Shown here: in pieces, positions 38,688-46,132 of the stretch
How the letters are laid out: each line of letters starts with the position of its first letter
Numbering within the stretch: position 1 is the stretch's first letter
DNA from: an uncultured Clostridia bacterium
Lineage (GTDB): Bacteria > Bacillota > Clostridia > Peptostreptococcales > Anaerovoracaceae
Reading direction: 5' to 3'
DNA: 64,000 nucleotides
NCBI GenBank assembly: GCA_944383465.1
Contig: CALWPQ010000025.1
Span: forward strand, 1 to 64,000
Program-made: the position numbers and the translations under genes
Notes under the pieces: generated by a model
The model's database searches: none
Seen by the model: the letters and a program-made list of their open reading frames with translations, nothing else
What the model was told of the DNA's origin: nothing

Positions 38688-40175
38688 TTGGATATAAATG
38701 AGAAGACCAATATATATGAAAGCATTGCGGAGAGAACACAGGGTAATATCTATCTTGGAGTTGTAGGTCCTGTGAGGAGCGGCAAATCCACATTTATCAA
38801 GAGATTTATGGATCTTCTCGTAATGCCTAATCTGACAAACGCATATGTAAAGCAGAGACTGACCGACGAGATGCCGCAGAGTGGTGCAGGTAAGACGATA
38901 ATGACGGCAGAGCCTAAATTCGTACCGGCAGAAGCTGTCTCTGTTACACTGCCCGGAAATGTCAATATGAAGCTGCGCATGGTTGACTGCGTGGGTTACA
39001 TAGTGCCGGGCGTTATCGGCCATATGGAAGAAGGCAAGATGCGTATGGTGGCGACGCCGTGGCAGGAGGAGAAAATGCCGTTTACCGAGGCTGCGGAGCT
39101 CGGCACGCGCAAAGTTATACGCGATCATTCTACGATAGGAATTGTCGTGACGACAGACGGCAGCATCGGCGATTTGCCCCGCGAGAGCTACGAGGGTGCA
39201 GAGGAGCGCACAGTAAAGGAGCTAAAGGAAATAGGCAAGCCGTTTGTTGTTGTGCTTAATACAAGTGAGCCTGAAGGAGATATGGCGAGAGGGCTGGCAA
39301 GCGATATGCGGGCAAGATATGGCGTTCCCGTTATACCTACTGACTGCGCGCACATGAGCGTTTCCGCACTGAATAACATTCTCGGCGAAGCTTTAAATCA
39401 GTTCCCTGTAAGCCAAATAAACTTCTATCTGCCGGGCTTTACAGAAGGACTTTCTGAGGATCACTGGATAAAGGCAAAGGTAATTTCCGCAATGCAGGAA
39501 TGGGCGGCAAATTTCAGCAGCATTGATGATGTTAAGCGCAGTATAAATGCCCTTGCTGATGGTGATGTTGTGGAGAGCGTTGAGGTTGAAAATATTGATC
39601 TTGCCACAGGCAGCATAGACGTAAATGTTAATATGGCAGACGGACTTTTCTATAAAGTAGTTGAAGAGCTTATGGAACACGAAGTGAAAAACGACTCGCA
39701 GTTTTTCTCACTGCTGCGTGAATTTGCTTCCGCTAAAAAGGCTTACGACAAGCTTGAAAGCGCAATGCAGCAGGTGGAGGAAACGGGCTACGGCATAGTG
39801 CAGCCGCGTCTTTCGGAGATGATACTCGAACAGCCGGAAATATTTAAACAGGGCAGCAAGTACGGAGTGCGTCTCAAGGCCAAAGCGCCGAGCATGCACA
39901 TAATCAGAACAGATATCACGACCGAGGTATCGCCGATAGTCGGTACGGAAAAACAGTCCGAAGACCTCATAAACCACCTTATAACCGAGTTTGAGCAGGA
40001 GCCAGACCGTATATGGGAGACCAACTTCCTCGGGAAATCGCTCTATGAGATGGTAGAAGAACAGATGGAGAATAAGCTCACAAGCGTGCCGGAAGGCATA
40101 CGTGTCAAGGTGCAGAAGTCGCTGCAGAAGATAAGCGACGAGGGCAAGGATTACTTTATCTGCATTATTATATAA
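38688..40175 (+). CDS. spoIVA: Stage IV sporulation protein A
   Basis: 495 residues (Bacillus 492). It is the ATPase that polymerises on the forespore surface as the base layer of the spore coat. The N-terminal GTPase-like domain has Walker A VVGPVRSGKST, and the blocks DCVGYIVPGVIGH and TTDGSIGDLPRESYEGAEERTV are typical. The C-terminus ends DYFICIII, needed for localisation in Bacillus. The start is TTG at 38688 with GGGAGGT seven bases upstream, inside a hairpin. It follows gpsA in Bacillus; here miaB and an accessory insert intervene. Confidence 0.97.
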   Translation: MDINEKTNIYESIAERTQGNIYLGVVGPVRSGKSTFIKRFMDLLVMPNLTNAYVKQRLTDEMPQSGAGKTIMTAEPKFVPAEAVSVTLPGNVNMKLRMVDCVGYIVPGVIGHMEEGKMRMVATPWQEEKMPFTEAAELGTRKVIRDHSTIGIVVTTDGSIGDLPRESYEGAEERTVKELKEIGKPFVVVLNTSEPEGDMARGLASDMRARYGVPVIPTDCAHMSVSALNNILGEALNQFPVSQINFYLPGFTEGLSEDHWIKAKVISAMQEWAANFSSIDDVKRSINALADGDVVESVEVENIDLATGSIDVNVNMADGLFYKVVEELMEHEVKNDSQFFSLLREFASAKKAYDKLESAMQQVEETGYGIVQPRLSEMILEQPEIFKQGSKYGVRLKAKAPSMHIIRTDITTEVSPIVGTEKQSEDLINHLITEFEQEPDRIWETNFLGKSLYEMVEEQMENKLTSVPEGIRVKVQKSLQKISDEGKDYFICIII

Positions 40176-40186
40176 ATAATTTACGG

Positions 40187-40265
40187 CGCATCCGTTTAAG
40201 GAAAGAAAACTGGGAATTGAAGAGCTCAGCAAACGAGACCGGTAAGGATGCGTCTTTCTGCGTTT
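40187..40265 (+). terminator. Possible terminator after spoIVA
   Basis: CGCATCC (40187-40193) pairs with GGATGCG (40246-40252) over a long 52-base loop, followed by TCTTTCTGCGTTTTTG. The long loop makes this weak. Confidence 0.35.
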
Positions 40266-40426
40266 TTGTGCGGTGCATTCGCTTTTAAGCAGTAGACATT
40301 ATTCTAAAAAGCAATTTTCAAAAGAAAAAGATAATAGCTGAAAGCCGTATTGTTTAAATATATGTTACGTAATTGTATTATGTGGTATATGTAGAAATGG
40401 TAGCATTACAAAAAGGAGTGATTATT

Positions 40427-41011
40427 ATGAAGAAAATACTTGTGATAGAAGGAGGAGGCAGGCCAAGAGGCAATACAGCAAAGCTTGTGGACGCGTTTGT
40501 GCGGGGAGCAGAGGAAGCCAAGCATCAGGTAGAAAGGATTTCACTCATTAAAACAGAAATAAAAGGCTGCCTCGGCTGCAATGCATGCAGATACGGCAAA
40601 CCGTGTGTTATAAAGGACGCTTTTAACGATATAGCGCCGAAGATTAAGGAAGCAGATCTTGTGGTATTTGCGTCGCCTCTTTATTTTTGGACAATTTCCT
40701 CGAGAATCAAGGCTTTCATCGAGCGCTTTTATTGTATAGCAGAGGAAGACCCTAATCCGCCTCAGGGCAGATACGAAAGGTATCCTGTAAAGGACTCAGC
40801 GCTGCTGATGACAGCGGCGGATAATCTATTTTGGACATTTGAGCAGGCTGTATCTTATTATAGGTTTGCCATTGTAAATTACATAGGCTTTAATGACAAG
40901 GGAATGGTGCTGGCAAAGGGCTGCGGCAGTACGAACGGAATACCTGAAATTGATAAAACGGATTATCTCAGGCAGGCGTATGAATTTGGCAGAAGCGTAT
41001 ACAGCGATTAG
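40427..41011 (+). CDS. NAD(P)H-dependent flavin reductase, iron-sulfur-flavoprotein-like
   Basis: About 194 residues of the flavodoxin-fold FMN reductase family: MKKILVIEGGGRPRGNTAKL is the FMN phosphate loop, then a Cys cluster KGCLGCNACRYGKPC near 47-61, then VVFASPLYFWTISSRIKAFIERF, the flavin edge. The Cys spacing resembles iron-sulfur flavoproteins of anaerobes. It is a redox enzyme of unknown substrate. The ATG at 40427 has AAAGGAG nine bases upstream; the frame extends 54 bases further without a ribosome-binding site. Confidence 0.88.
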   Translation: MKKILVIEGGGRPRGNTAKLVDAFVRGAEEAKHQVERISLIKTEIKGCLGCNACRYGKPCVIKDAFNDIAPKIKEADLVVFASPLYFWTISSRIKAFIERFYCIAEEDPNPPQGRYERYPVKDSALLMTAADNLFWTFEQAVSYYRFAIVNYIGFNDKGMVLAKGCGSTNGIPEIDKTDYLRQAYEFGRSVYSD

Positions 41012-41031
41012 CAATCCTGCAATTATTCGTT

Positions 41032-41066
41032 AAAAAAGAGCGTATCTTTGATATAGCTCTTTTTTG
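41032..41066 (+). terminator. Terminator after the flavin reductase gene
   Basis: AAAAAAGAGC (41032-41041) pairs with GCTCTTTTTT (41056-41065) around a 14-base loop, 20 bases past the stop codon. Confidence 0.85.
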
Positions 41067-41545
41067 ATGTTGTTCTGCATATCATTTAAGCTCTAACGAC
41101 AGCTTTAAACAGGATTAGCTTGCCTCTTGCTTTTCAGCATCGCAATTTTTTTGCCCATTGTCCGTTTCCTGCGTGATGAAATATAAACTATGTCGCTTAC
41201 AGATTCTGCTGCTTGCATGCATGATGAAGTGATAGCTTTTCCTGTTTAAGTTATGTTTTTTTGCAGTCAATTATCTTTTTTCTTCGATAGTATAGGGCTT
41301 CATTTGAATGTTTGTCTTTCTGTTTGCTGTATTTTATTGCTTTTAGGATTACTTGCTCAAGCTGCTGCTAATACGGTAACAGACCTTTATTTGGTCAAAC
41401 TTCAACGAGATTTAAAAAAAATATGCCTTGCATCTTGGCAGAGTATAAACATATAGAGATTTTTGATGTTTGCTTAATATTATTCCGATAGCTTCGTAAA
41501 TGTTGGGTAAAATAATGAAAGACTTACATTACGGAGGAAGCATAT
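41067..41545. other. Gene-poor stretch ahead of the recombinase
   Basis: No convincing gene. It is T-rich on the + strand. On the minus strand about 41238-41120, an open stretch of some 43 codons ending in a basic tail (KKIAMLKSKRQANPV) could be the remnant of a membrane or regulatory protein; it has no start or ribosome-binding site. A 67-codon + frame at 41253-41456 is Leu/Cys-rich without a ribosome-binding site and is not accepted. Confidence 0.35.
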
Positions 41546-42388
41546 ATGAAAAATCATATGATAACACAAAAAGGAATATGCAGATTTGCAAACCATTTAA
41601 GAGAAAACGAAAAAGCTGCTTTAACGATAAAAAAATATCTTCATGAGATCATTCTTCTTATGGAATATTTAGCGGGAGAACCAATAAGCAAAGCAAAACT
41701 GCTCCTTTATCGGGATAAGCTGCTGGAAGAAAATCAAGTGCAAACAGTCAACGCCAAGCTGTCGGCTGTCAATTCATATATGGAGTACGCAGGACTTAAG
41801 GAGTGCAAGGTAAAGCTGCTGAAAGTACAGCGTAAAGTATTTATTGATGATGATAGGAATTTAAGTGAAGCGGAATATAAGCGTTTGCTGAAAGCGGCAA
41901 GGGAAAAGAACAATAACCGTCTTTATTATGTTATGCTGACTCTTTGTGCGACGGGTATCAGAGTAAGCGAACTAAAGTTTATTACTTTAGAAGCAGTTAA
42001 AAATGGAAAAGCAGAAATAAATCTGAAAGGGAAAATCCGTACTATTGTACTGCATAAGGAGTTGATACGGAAATTAAAAAAATACGCCGATGAGCAAGGG
42101 ATAAACAGCGGTTACCTTTTCAGGACAAGCAGCGGCAAGTCATTGGATCGAAGCAATATCTGCCACGATATGAAAAAGCTATGCAAAACGGCGAAAGTAA
42201 ATCCAAAGAAAGTTTTTCCGCATAACCTGCGGCATCTGTTTGCCAAGAGCTATTATGCCATAGAAAAAAACCTTGCCCGCCTTGCGGATATTCTCGGTCA
42301 TTCATCTGTAGAAACAACCCGTATTTATGTGGCAACAGGAATACGGGAGCATGAGCGCATCTTACAACAGATGAAACTGATAATATAA
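41546..42388 (+). CDS. Tyrosine recombinase (site-specific integrase), probable DNA invertase
   Basis: 280 residues with an N-terminal SAM-like core-binding domain (about 5-90) and a complete catalytic domain. The active-site residues are all visible: Arg in TGIRVSEL, Lys in LKGKIR, H-x-x-R in PHNLRH, His in LGHSS, and the nucleophile Tyr in TRIYVATG. The length is that of stand-alone XerC/D-like invertases, without the arm-binding domain of phage integrases. The gene ends two bases before the left repeat of an inverted-repeat pair that encloses a promoter facing away from the adhesin gene. The inferred job is inversion of that segment. CGGAGGAAGC is a good ribosome-binding site. Confidence 0.92.
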   Translation: MKNHMITQKGICRFANHLRENEKAALTIKKYLHEIILLMEYLAGEPISKAKLLLYRDKLLEENQVQTVNAKLSAVNSYMEYAGLKECKVKLLKVQRKVFIDDDRNLSEAEYKRLLKAAREKNNNRLYYVMLTLCATGIRVSELKFITLEAVKNGKAEINLKGKIRTIVLHKELIRKLKKYADEQGINSGYLFRTSSGKSLDRSNICHDMKKLCKTAKVNPKKVFPHNLRHLFAKSYYAIEKNLARLADILGHSSVETTRIYVATGIREHERILQQMKLII

Positions 42389-42390
42389 AA

Positions 42391-42416
42391 AACCACAGAA
42401 GAGATATTCTGCGGTT
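42391..42416 (+). repeat. Left inverted repeat (recombination core site) of the invertible segment
   Basis: Two 10-base arms in inverted orientation, AACCACAGAA (42391-42400) and TTCTGCGGTT (42407-42416), surround an asymmetric 6-base spacer GAGATA (42401-42406). This is the geometry of a tyrosine-recombinase core site. It matches the reverse complement of 42661-42686 at 25 of 26 positions; the only mismatch is C at 42412. It starts two bases after the recombinase stop codon. Confidence 0.88.
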
Positions 42417-42458
42417 GAATGCGAAACTCTGTGCTTAAACAGACAGGTTTACATAAGC

Positions 42459-42487
42459 ATTATACTTTATTCCTCCTTGAAAGTCAA
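42459..42487 (-). promoter_or_regulatory. Consensus promoter inside the invertible segment, pointing away from the adhesin
   Basis: On the minus strand: TTGACT (complement of 42482-42487), exactly 17 bases, TATAAT (complement of 42459-42464). In this orientation it reads left across the left repeat into the antisense strand of the recombinase 3' end. No gene for it to serve lies in that direction, which is what marks it as a switchable element. Confidence 0.85.
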
Positions 42488-42538
42488 AGAGTTTTAATAA
42501 AAAAGCATATAAATGCAATAAATACAAATACGAAAACA

Positions 42539-42588
42539 AAGCCTGCAAACTTTGATTTTTTGCAGGCTTGCTTTTTGCGCTCTTTTTT
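42539..42588. terminator. Hairpin terminator inside the invertible segment
   Basis: AAGCCTGCAAA (42539-42549) pairs with TTTGCAGGCTT (42559-42569). On the + strand it is followed by GCTTTTTGCGCTCTTTTTT; on the minus strand by TGTTTTCG. In the present orientation it would stop read-through from the recombinase to the adhesin. After inversion the promoter would lie downstream of it, so it insulates in both states. Confidence 0.75.
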
Positions 42589-42660
42589 GCGGTTAAATAT
42601 CGCATGCAGCCCCTTTAATACGTTTATATTTTCTCTTTCGCGCTTTTTTTATCTCGATAA

Positions 42661-42686
42661 AACCACAGAATATCTCTTCTGTGGTT
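42661..42686 (-). repeat. Right inverted repeat (recombination core site) of the invertible segment
   Basis: Arms AACCACAGAA (42661-42670) and TTCTGTGGTT (42677-42686) are perfect inverted copies around the spacer TATCTC (42671-42676). The spacer is the reverse complement of the one in the left site, which sets the orientation for inversion. As RNA it would form a hairpin in the adhesin mRNA leader. Confidence 0.88.
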
Positions 42687-42786
42687 GATCGTCAAAAATA
42701 TAAATAAGGAGCGTGTTAGTAAATCATGAAAAGTAAGACCTGTGTCCAATCGGAAATTAAAGTTGTTATAAGGGGGGGAAAACGTT

Positions 42787-45700
42787 ATGAAGCATATTAA
42801 AAGACAATTCATATATTTTTTGCTTTGTCTTGTTATGGTCGTTGGGATTTTCCCTGCAAATGTACTTGCATTAGGTGCGGGTACTCCGACAAACCAAACA
42901 GGGAATCATTGGGCAGCAGACAGCATGACGGGTGTGTTGGCTGTTACACCGGAACTTACCGGTAACACATCTAAAAGTTATGCCGATGGCTGGGTATTAA
43001 CTGATAAGACTATCAGTGCTGGCACAAATGAAAACGAGTTTTTAATTACGCTTGATGTTCGTACCAAAGCGGAAATTGAAAATATTGTATTTTCTGAAGA
43101 TGCGGCAGCCGTAATTGTAATTGATTTGTCGAACAGCATGACTGAACAAAGGCTTGCAAACGCAAAATCGGCAGCATTGGCGTTTGCTGGAAAATTTGCT
43201 GAAACGGAGAATACGGACGCAATTCGTAAGATTGCGATTGTAGGGTTCAGCGGTGCAAAAATGAAAAAGGGAGGTCATTTTGATGAGGGAAACAATGGAA
43301 TAACGGCAGCAAGGACATATCAAGCCTGGACGAATGCTTCTGATGCTTCTATTTCGTCTGCTATAAACAGAATGCAGGCTGATGGGGGAACTTGCCTGCA
43401 AGCCGGGTTGATACTTGCAAAAAACCTGTTAAATAGTGATGAAGTTTCCGGCATCGCCAATAAAAATATCATTGTTTTAACGGATGGAAAACCGACATAC
43501 CATCTCAGCAGTACAGCACAAGCCAGCACTTCAACAGCAGCTGTCGGCGAACCGGATCAGATTTTAGGTTCAGGCAGCGAAACCAATCACGATACGCATA
43601 CAAGTACAGAAAATACAGCTAAATCAATACTGAAAACGGGAATCAATGTCTATGGAGTTTATTTAGGAGCAGATCGTGTACAGTGCAGTAATGGCGATAG
43701 GAATTGTAAACTTCACGAGCAATCAAAGACAGGAGTCAATTGGCTGCGGGAAAATTGCGGTTTTATCACTTATGCTGCCAGCGAGGTGGATAACTTATCG
43801 TTGATATTCCAAAGCATTTCCGAATTGATTGAGCTGCAAGCAAAGGCGTGGATAGCCGATGATCCTATAGGTGAAATGTTTGCATTTGACGGATTTGTGA
43901 ACACTCCTGCGGATGCAAACGAATATTTTTACAATTCAACGGATGACAAGGTGATATGGAATTTGCGTATGGCAACTCCAGTTTATAAGACAGAAGATGG
44001 ATACAGTATATATCAATTAACTTACAAAGTAAAATTGAATACGCTGGATTCCGGATATACGGAGGGAACCTATTATCCGGCTAATGGAATTACATCTGTT
44101 AGCTATTTGATTGAACAAACTACGCAAGACGAAACTTCTGCAATTGAAAGCGGAACTGCATATTTCAATGTACCATCAGCAAAAGGCTACGCAGCTGATA
44201 TTACCTTTAATAAGGTGGATGAACAGAATAGCCCTCTTGCGGGCGCGGAGTTTATTCTGACAACTGCAGACGATTCTAATTGGAGTATGACTGCTACATC
44301 AGGCAGCGACGGAGTTGTGTTATTTGAAGACGTCCCATCAGGTCACACCTATATGCTTAAGGAAAACAGCGCACCGAGAGATTTTATTAAGAGTGATACA
44401 ACGTATACGCTTATTGTTTCCTATGGTGAATTATCGGGTAGTATTGGGACAAATAATACAGTTGTGAATTCTCCTGAACCCCAAAACGGCAGTCTGAGCG
44501 TATCTAAAACAGTTTCCGGCAGTGGAGCTGACAGCACGAAAGACTTTACCTTTACTGTAGATGCAGAGATTGGCGGTGAAGCTCTCACTGGCACTTACGG
44601 CGATATGGCCTTTAACAATGGCAGTGCTGTCTTTACCCTGAAAGCGGGTGAAAATAAGACGGCTTCTAACCTGCCTGCTGGCACGGAATATACCGTAACC
44701 GAGAGCGATAACGACGGTTATACCGTTACGGTTAACGGAACGAGAAGTACCATAGCAAAAGGTACGGTTGCAGCTAATACAAACGCAGAGGCGGCTTTTA
44801 ACAATTATAAGGATGGAGGAAACATTTCTGATCCTGAATACGGCAGCCTGACTGTATCTAAAACGGTTTCCGGCAGTGGAGCCGACAGCACGAAAAACTT
44901 TACCTTTACTGTAGATGCAATGCTTGACGGTGAAGCCCTCACTGGCACCTACGGCGATATGGCTTTTGACAATGGCAGTGCTGTCTTTACTCTGAAAGCG
45001 GGTGAAAATAAGACGGCTTCTAACCTGCCTGCTGGTACGGAATATACCGTAACCGAGAGCGATAACGACGGTTACACAGTTACGGTAAATGGAACCAGTG
45101 AAACAACGGCAAAAGGTAAGATCACAGCCAATAATGCTGCTATAGCCGCATTTAATAACTACAAATCCGGCGGCGGTGGCGGCGGAGGCAATCCTGATGG
45201 CAGCATAAAAATTACCAAGACGGTAACGGGCAATAACGCACCGACTGAAAGCATTGACTATGAATTTAAAGTATGGGTGCAAAACAGCAGCGGTAACCCT
45301 GTTTCTGAAAGTGTTTATTATAAAATTGTAGAGGCAGACAAAAAAGCAAGCAGCGGCAGCCTGACAATCGGCACAGACGGATATACTTTTAAGCTAAAAG
45401 ACGGGGAAAGTATTACATTTAGCAGTATTACAAGCGGCAGGCGTATTGAGGCAACGGAGATTAGCACAGTTGATTTCAACACTAATACCAGCGGCTTGAC
45501 AGACGGTATTTGCGTGATTTCTTCGAATACCACAAAAGCAGTTGAATTTATAAATGATTACGGAAATACCAATGCCGGCGGCGATCCCGACCCGGTTGAC
45601 AGCGATTCTGCAGAGCCGATACCTACGGAGCCGATACCTACAGAGCCGGCAAATCCTAACAGACCGCTTGATAATACTCCGCAGACAGGAGATAGTGTGA

Positions 45701-45798
45701 ATATCGATCTTTGGCTTGTGCTTACCAGCCTGTCTCTGCTCGGTATAATAACGCTTGTATTCGAAAGAAAGCGTTATAAAACTCAAAAGAACAGATAA
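42787..45798 (+). CDS. VWA/SpaA-type surface adhesin (LPXTG-like cell-wall anchor)
   Basis: 1003 residues. A signal peptide (about 1-29, ending VLALG) is followed by a von Willebrand A domain from about 95 with the MIDAS motif DLSNS. A SpaA-like prealbumin domain lies near 475-555. Two near-identical repeats of 118 residues (from about 568 and 686; GSLSVSKTVSGSGADST) come next, then a diverged third copy (GSIKITKTVTG). A Gly-rich linker and a Pro-Thr-Glu repeat lead to the sorting signal NTPQTGDS, a membrane segment and the basic tail RKRYKTQKNR. This is the build of a pilus-tip or host-binding adhesin. A 24-codon frame at 42726-42800 overlaps its start. Expression is predicted to depend on the upstream invertible promoter. 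GGGGGGG (42772-42778) is the ribosome-binding site. Confidence 0.92.
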   Translation: MKHIKRQFIYFLLCLVMVVGIFPANVLALGAGTPTNQTGNHWAADSMTGVLAVTPELTGNTSKSYADGWVLTDKTISAGTNENEFLITLDVRTKAEIENIVFSEDAAAVIVIDLSNSMTEQRLANAKSAALAFAGKFAETENTDAIRKIAIVGFSGAKMKKGGHFDEGNNGITAARTYQAWTNASDASISSAINRMQADGGTCLQAGLILAKNLLNSDEVSGIANKNIIVLTDGKPTYHLSSTAQASTSTAAVGEPDQILGSGSETNHDTHTSTENTAKSILKTGINVYGVYLGADRVQCSNGDRNCKLHEQSKTGVNWLRENCGFITYAASEVDNLSLIFQSISELIELQAKAWIADDPIGEMFAFDGFVNTPADANEYFYNSTDDKVIWNLRMATPVYKTEDGYSIYQLTYKVKLNTLDSGYTEGTYYPANGITSVSYLIEQTTQDETSAIESGTAYFNVPSAKGYAADITFNKVDEQNSPLAGAEFILTTADDSNWSMTATSGSDGVVLFEDVPSGHTYMLKENSAPRDFIKSDTTYTLIVSYGELSGSIGTNNTVVNSPEPQNGSLSVSKTVSGSGADSTKDFTFTVDAEIGGEALTGTYGDMAFNNGSAVFTLKAGENKTASNLPAGTEYTVTESDNDGYTVTVNGTRSTIAKGTVAANTNAEAAFNNYKDGGNISDPEYGSLTVSKTVSGSGADSTKNFTFTVDAMLDGEALTGTYGDMAFDNGSAVFTLKAGENKTASNLPAGTEYTVTESDNDGYTVTVNGTSETTAKGKITANNAAIAAFNNYKSGGGGGGGNPDGSIKITKTVTGNNAPTESIDYEFKVWVQNSSGNPVSESVYYKIVEADKKASSGSLTIGTDGYTFKLKDGESITFSSITSGRRIEATEISTVDFNTNTSGLTDGICVISSNTTKAVEFINDYGNTNAGGDPDPVDSDSAEPIPTEPIPTEPANPNRPLDNTPQTGDSVNIDLWLVLTSLSLLGIITLVFERKRYKTQKNR
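44487..45165 (+). repeat. Tandem 354-bp repeat within the adhesin gene
   Basis: Unit 1 starts at 44487 (CGGCAGTCTG) and unit 2 at 44841 (CGGCAGCCTG), 354 bases or 118 codons apart. Long stretches are identical at the DNA level, for example around GGCAGTGCTGTCTTTAC and GCTTCTAACCTGCCTGCTGG. Such near-identity suggests recent duplication and room for copy-number change. A third unit near 45200 is diverged. Confidence 0.85.
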
Positions 45799-45840
45799 TA
45801 TTATCTGCCATAGCATAATCAGAGGATAGTATGATTAGAG

Positions 45841-45871
45841 GGGGCTGGCAAAAACAGCCTGCCCCTTTTTA
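45841..45871 (+). terminator. Terminator after the adhesin gene
   Basis: GGGGCTGGC (45841-45849) pairs with GCCTGCCCC (45857-45865), one mismatch, loop AAAAACA, then TTTTTA. It would keep the adhesin transcript apart from the sortase gene. Confidence 0.85.
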
Positions 45872-45890
45872 TCTTTATAGGAAAGAGGAT

Positions 45891-46097
45891 TTGGTAAATA
45901 AAATAGATTTTGCGGATAAACTTTCTTAAAAAACCAGTATTTTAAAAGCAAGGACTCTCGGAATCAAAAACGCAGTCTTCGATATTTTATCCGAAATAAT
46001 GGCTCATAATTCTCAAATTGTAAAGATAACACCAGCTTCAGCAGGATATAAGCAAACCTTAAATGCAAGTAAAGCCTTGCGTGAAAAAATCAAATAA
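45891..46097 (+). pseudogene. Small unidentified frame broken by one in-frame TAA
   Basis: From a TTG at 45891 the frame reads LVNKIDFADKLS, then TAA at 45927-45929, then KTSILKARTLGIKNAVFDI and on to ALREKIK with a TAA at 46095-46097. The codons after the stop look coding and the frame does not shift, so this appears to be a short gene (about 68 codons) with a nonsense mutation. GAAAGAGG precedes the TTG but very closely. The product was not recognised. Confidence 0.45.
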
Positions 46098-46132
46098 GGA
46101 TTATATAATCGAGTAGAGATACAAGAAAGGAG

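Larger units (their letters stand above)
42401..42676. other. Predicted invertible promoter segment (phase-variation switch), shown OFF
   Basis: The segment between the spacers of the two inverted repeats is about 270 bp and holds no credible protein gene. It contains a consensus promoter on the minus strand and a strong hairpin terminator. Because the 6-base spacers are in opposite orientation (GAGATA and TATCTC), recombination would invert rather than excise. After inversion the -10 element would lie at about 42613-42618 on the + strand, roughly 170 bases before the adhesin start codon. Inversion itself is an inference from sequence. Confidence 0.82.

Noticed and set aside
41253..41456. 67-codon frame before the recombinase
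   Set aside because: No ribosome-binding site, Leu/Cys/Phe-rich in a T-rich stretch, no recognisable domain.
42391..42416. Left repeat as a plain terminator of the recombinase gene
   Set aside because: It is a hairpin, but no T-run follows, and a 25/26 inverted copy lies 244 bases away, which a terminator would not explain.
44431..45282. 283-codon frame antisense to the adhesin
   Set aside because: It lies wholly within the repeat region of a well-supported + strand gene and reflects the biased codons of the repeats; no family features or ribosome-binding site.
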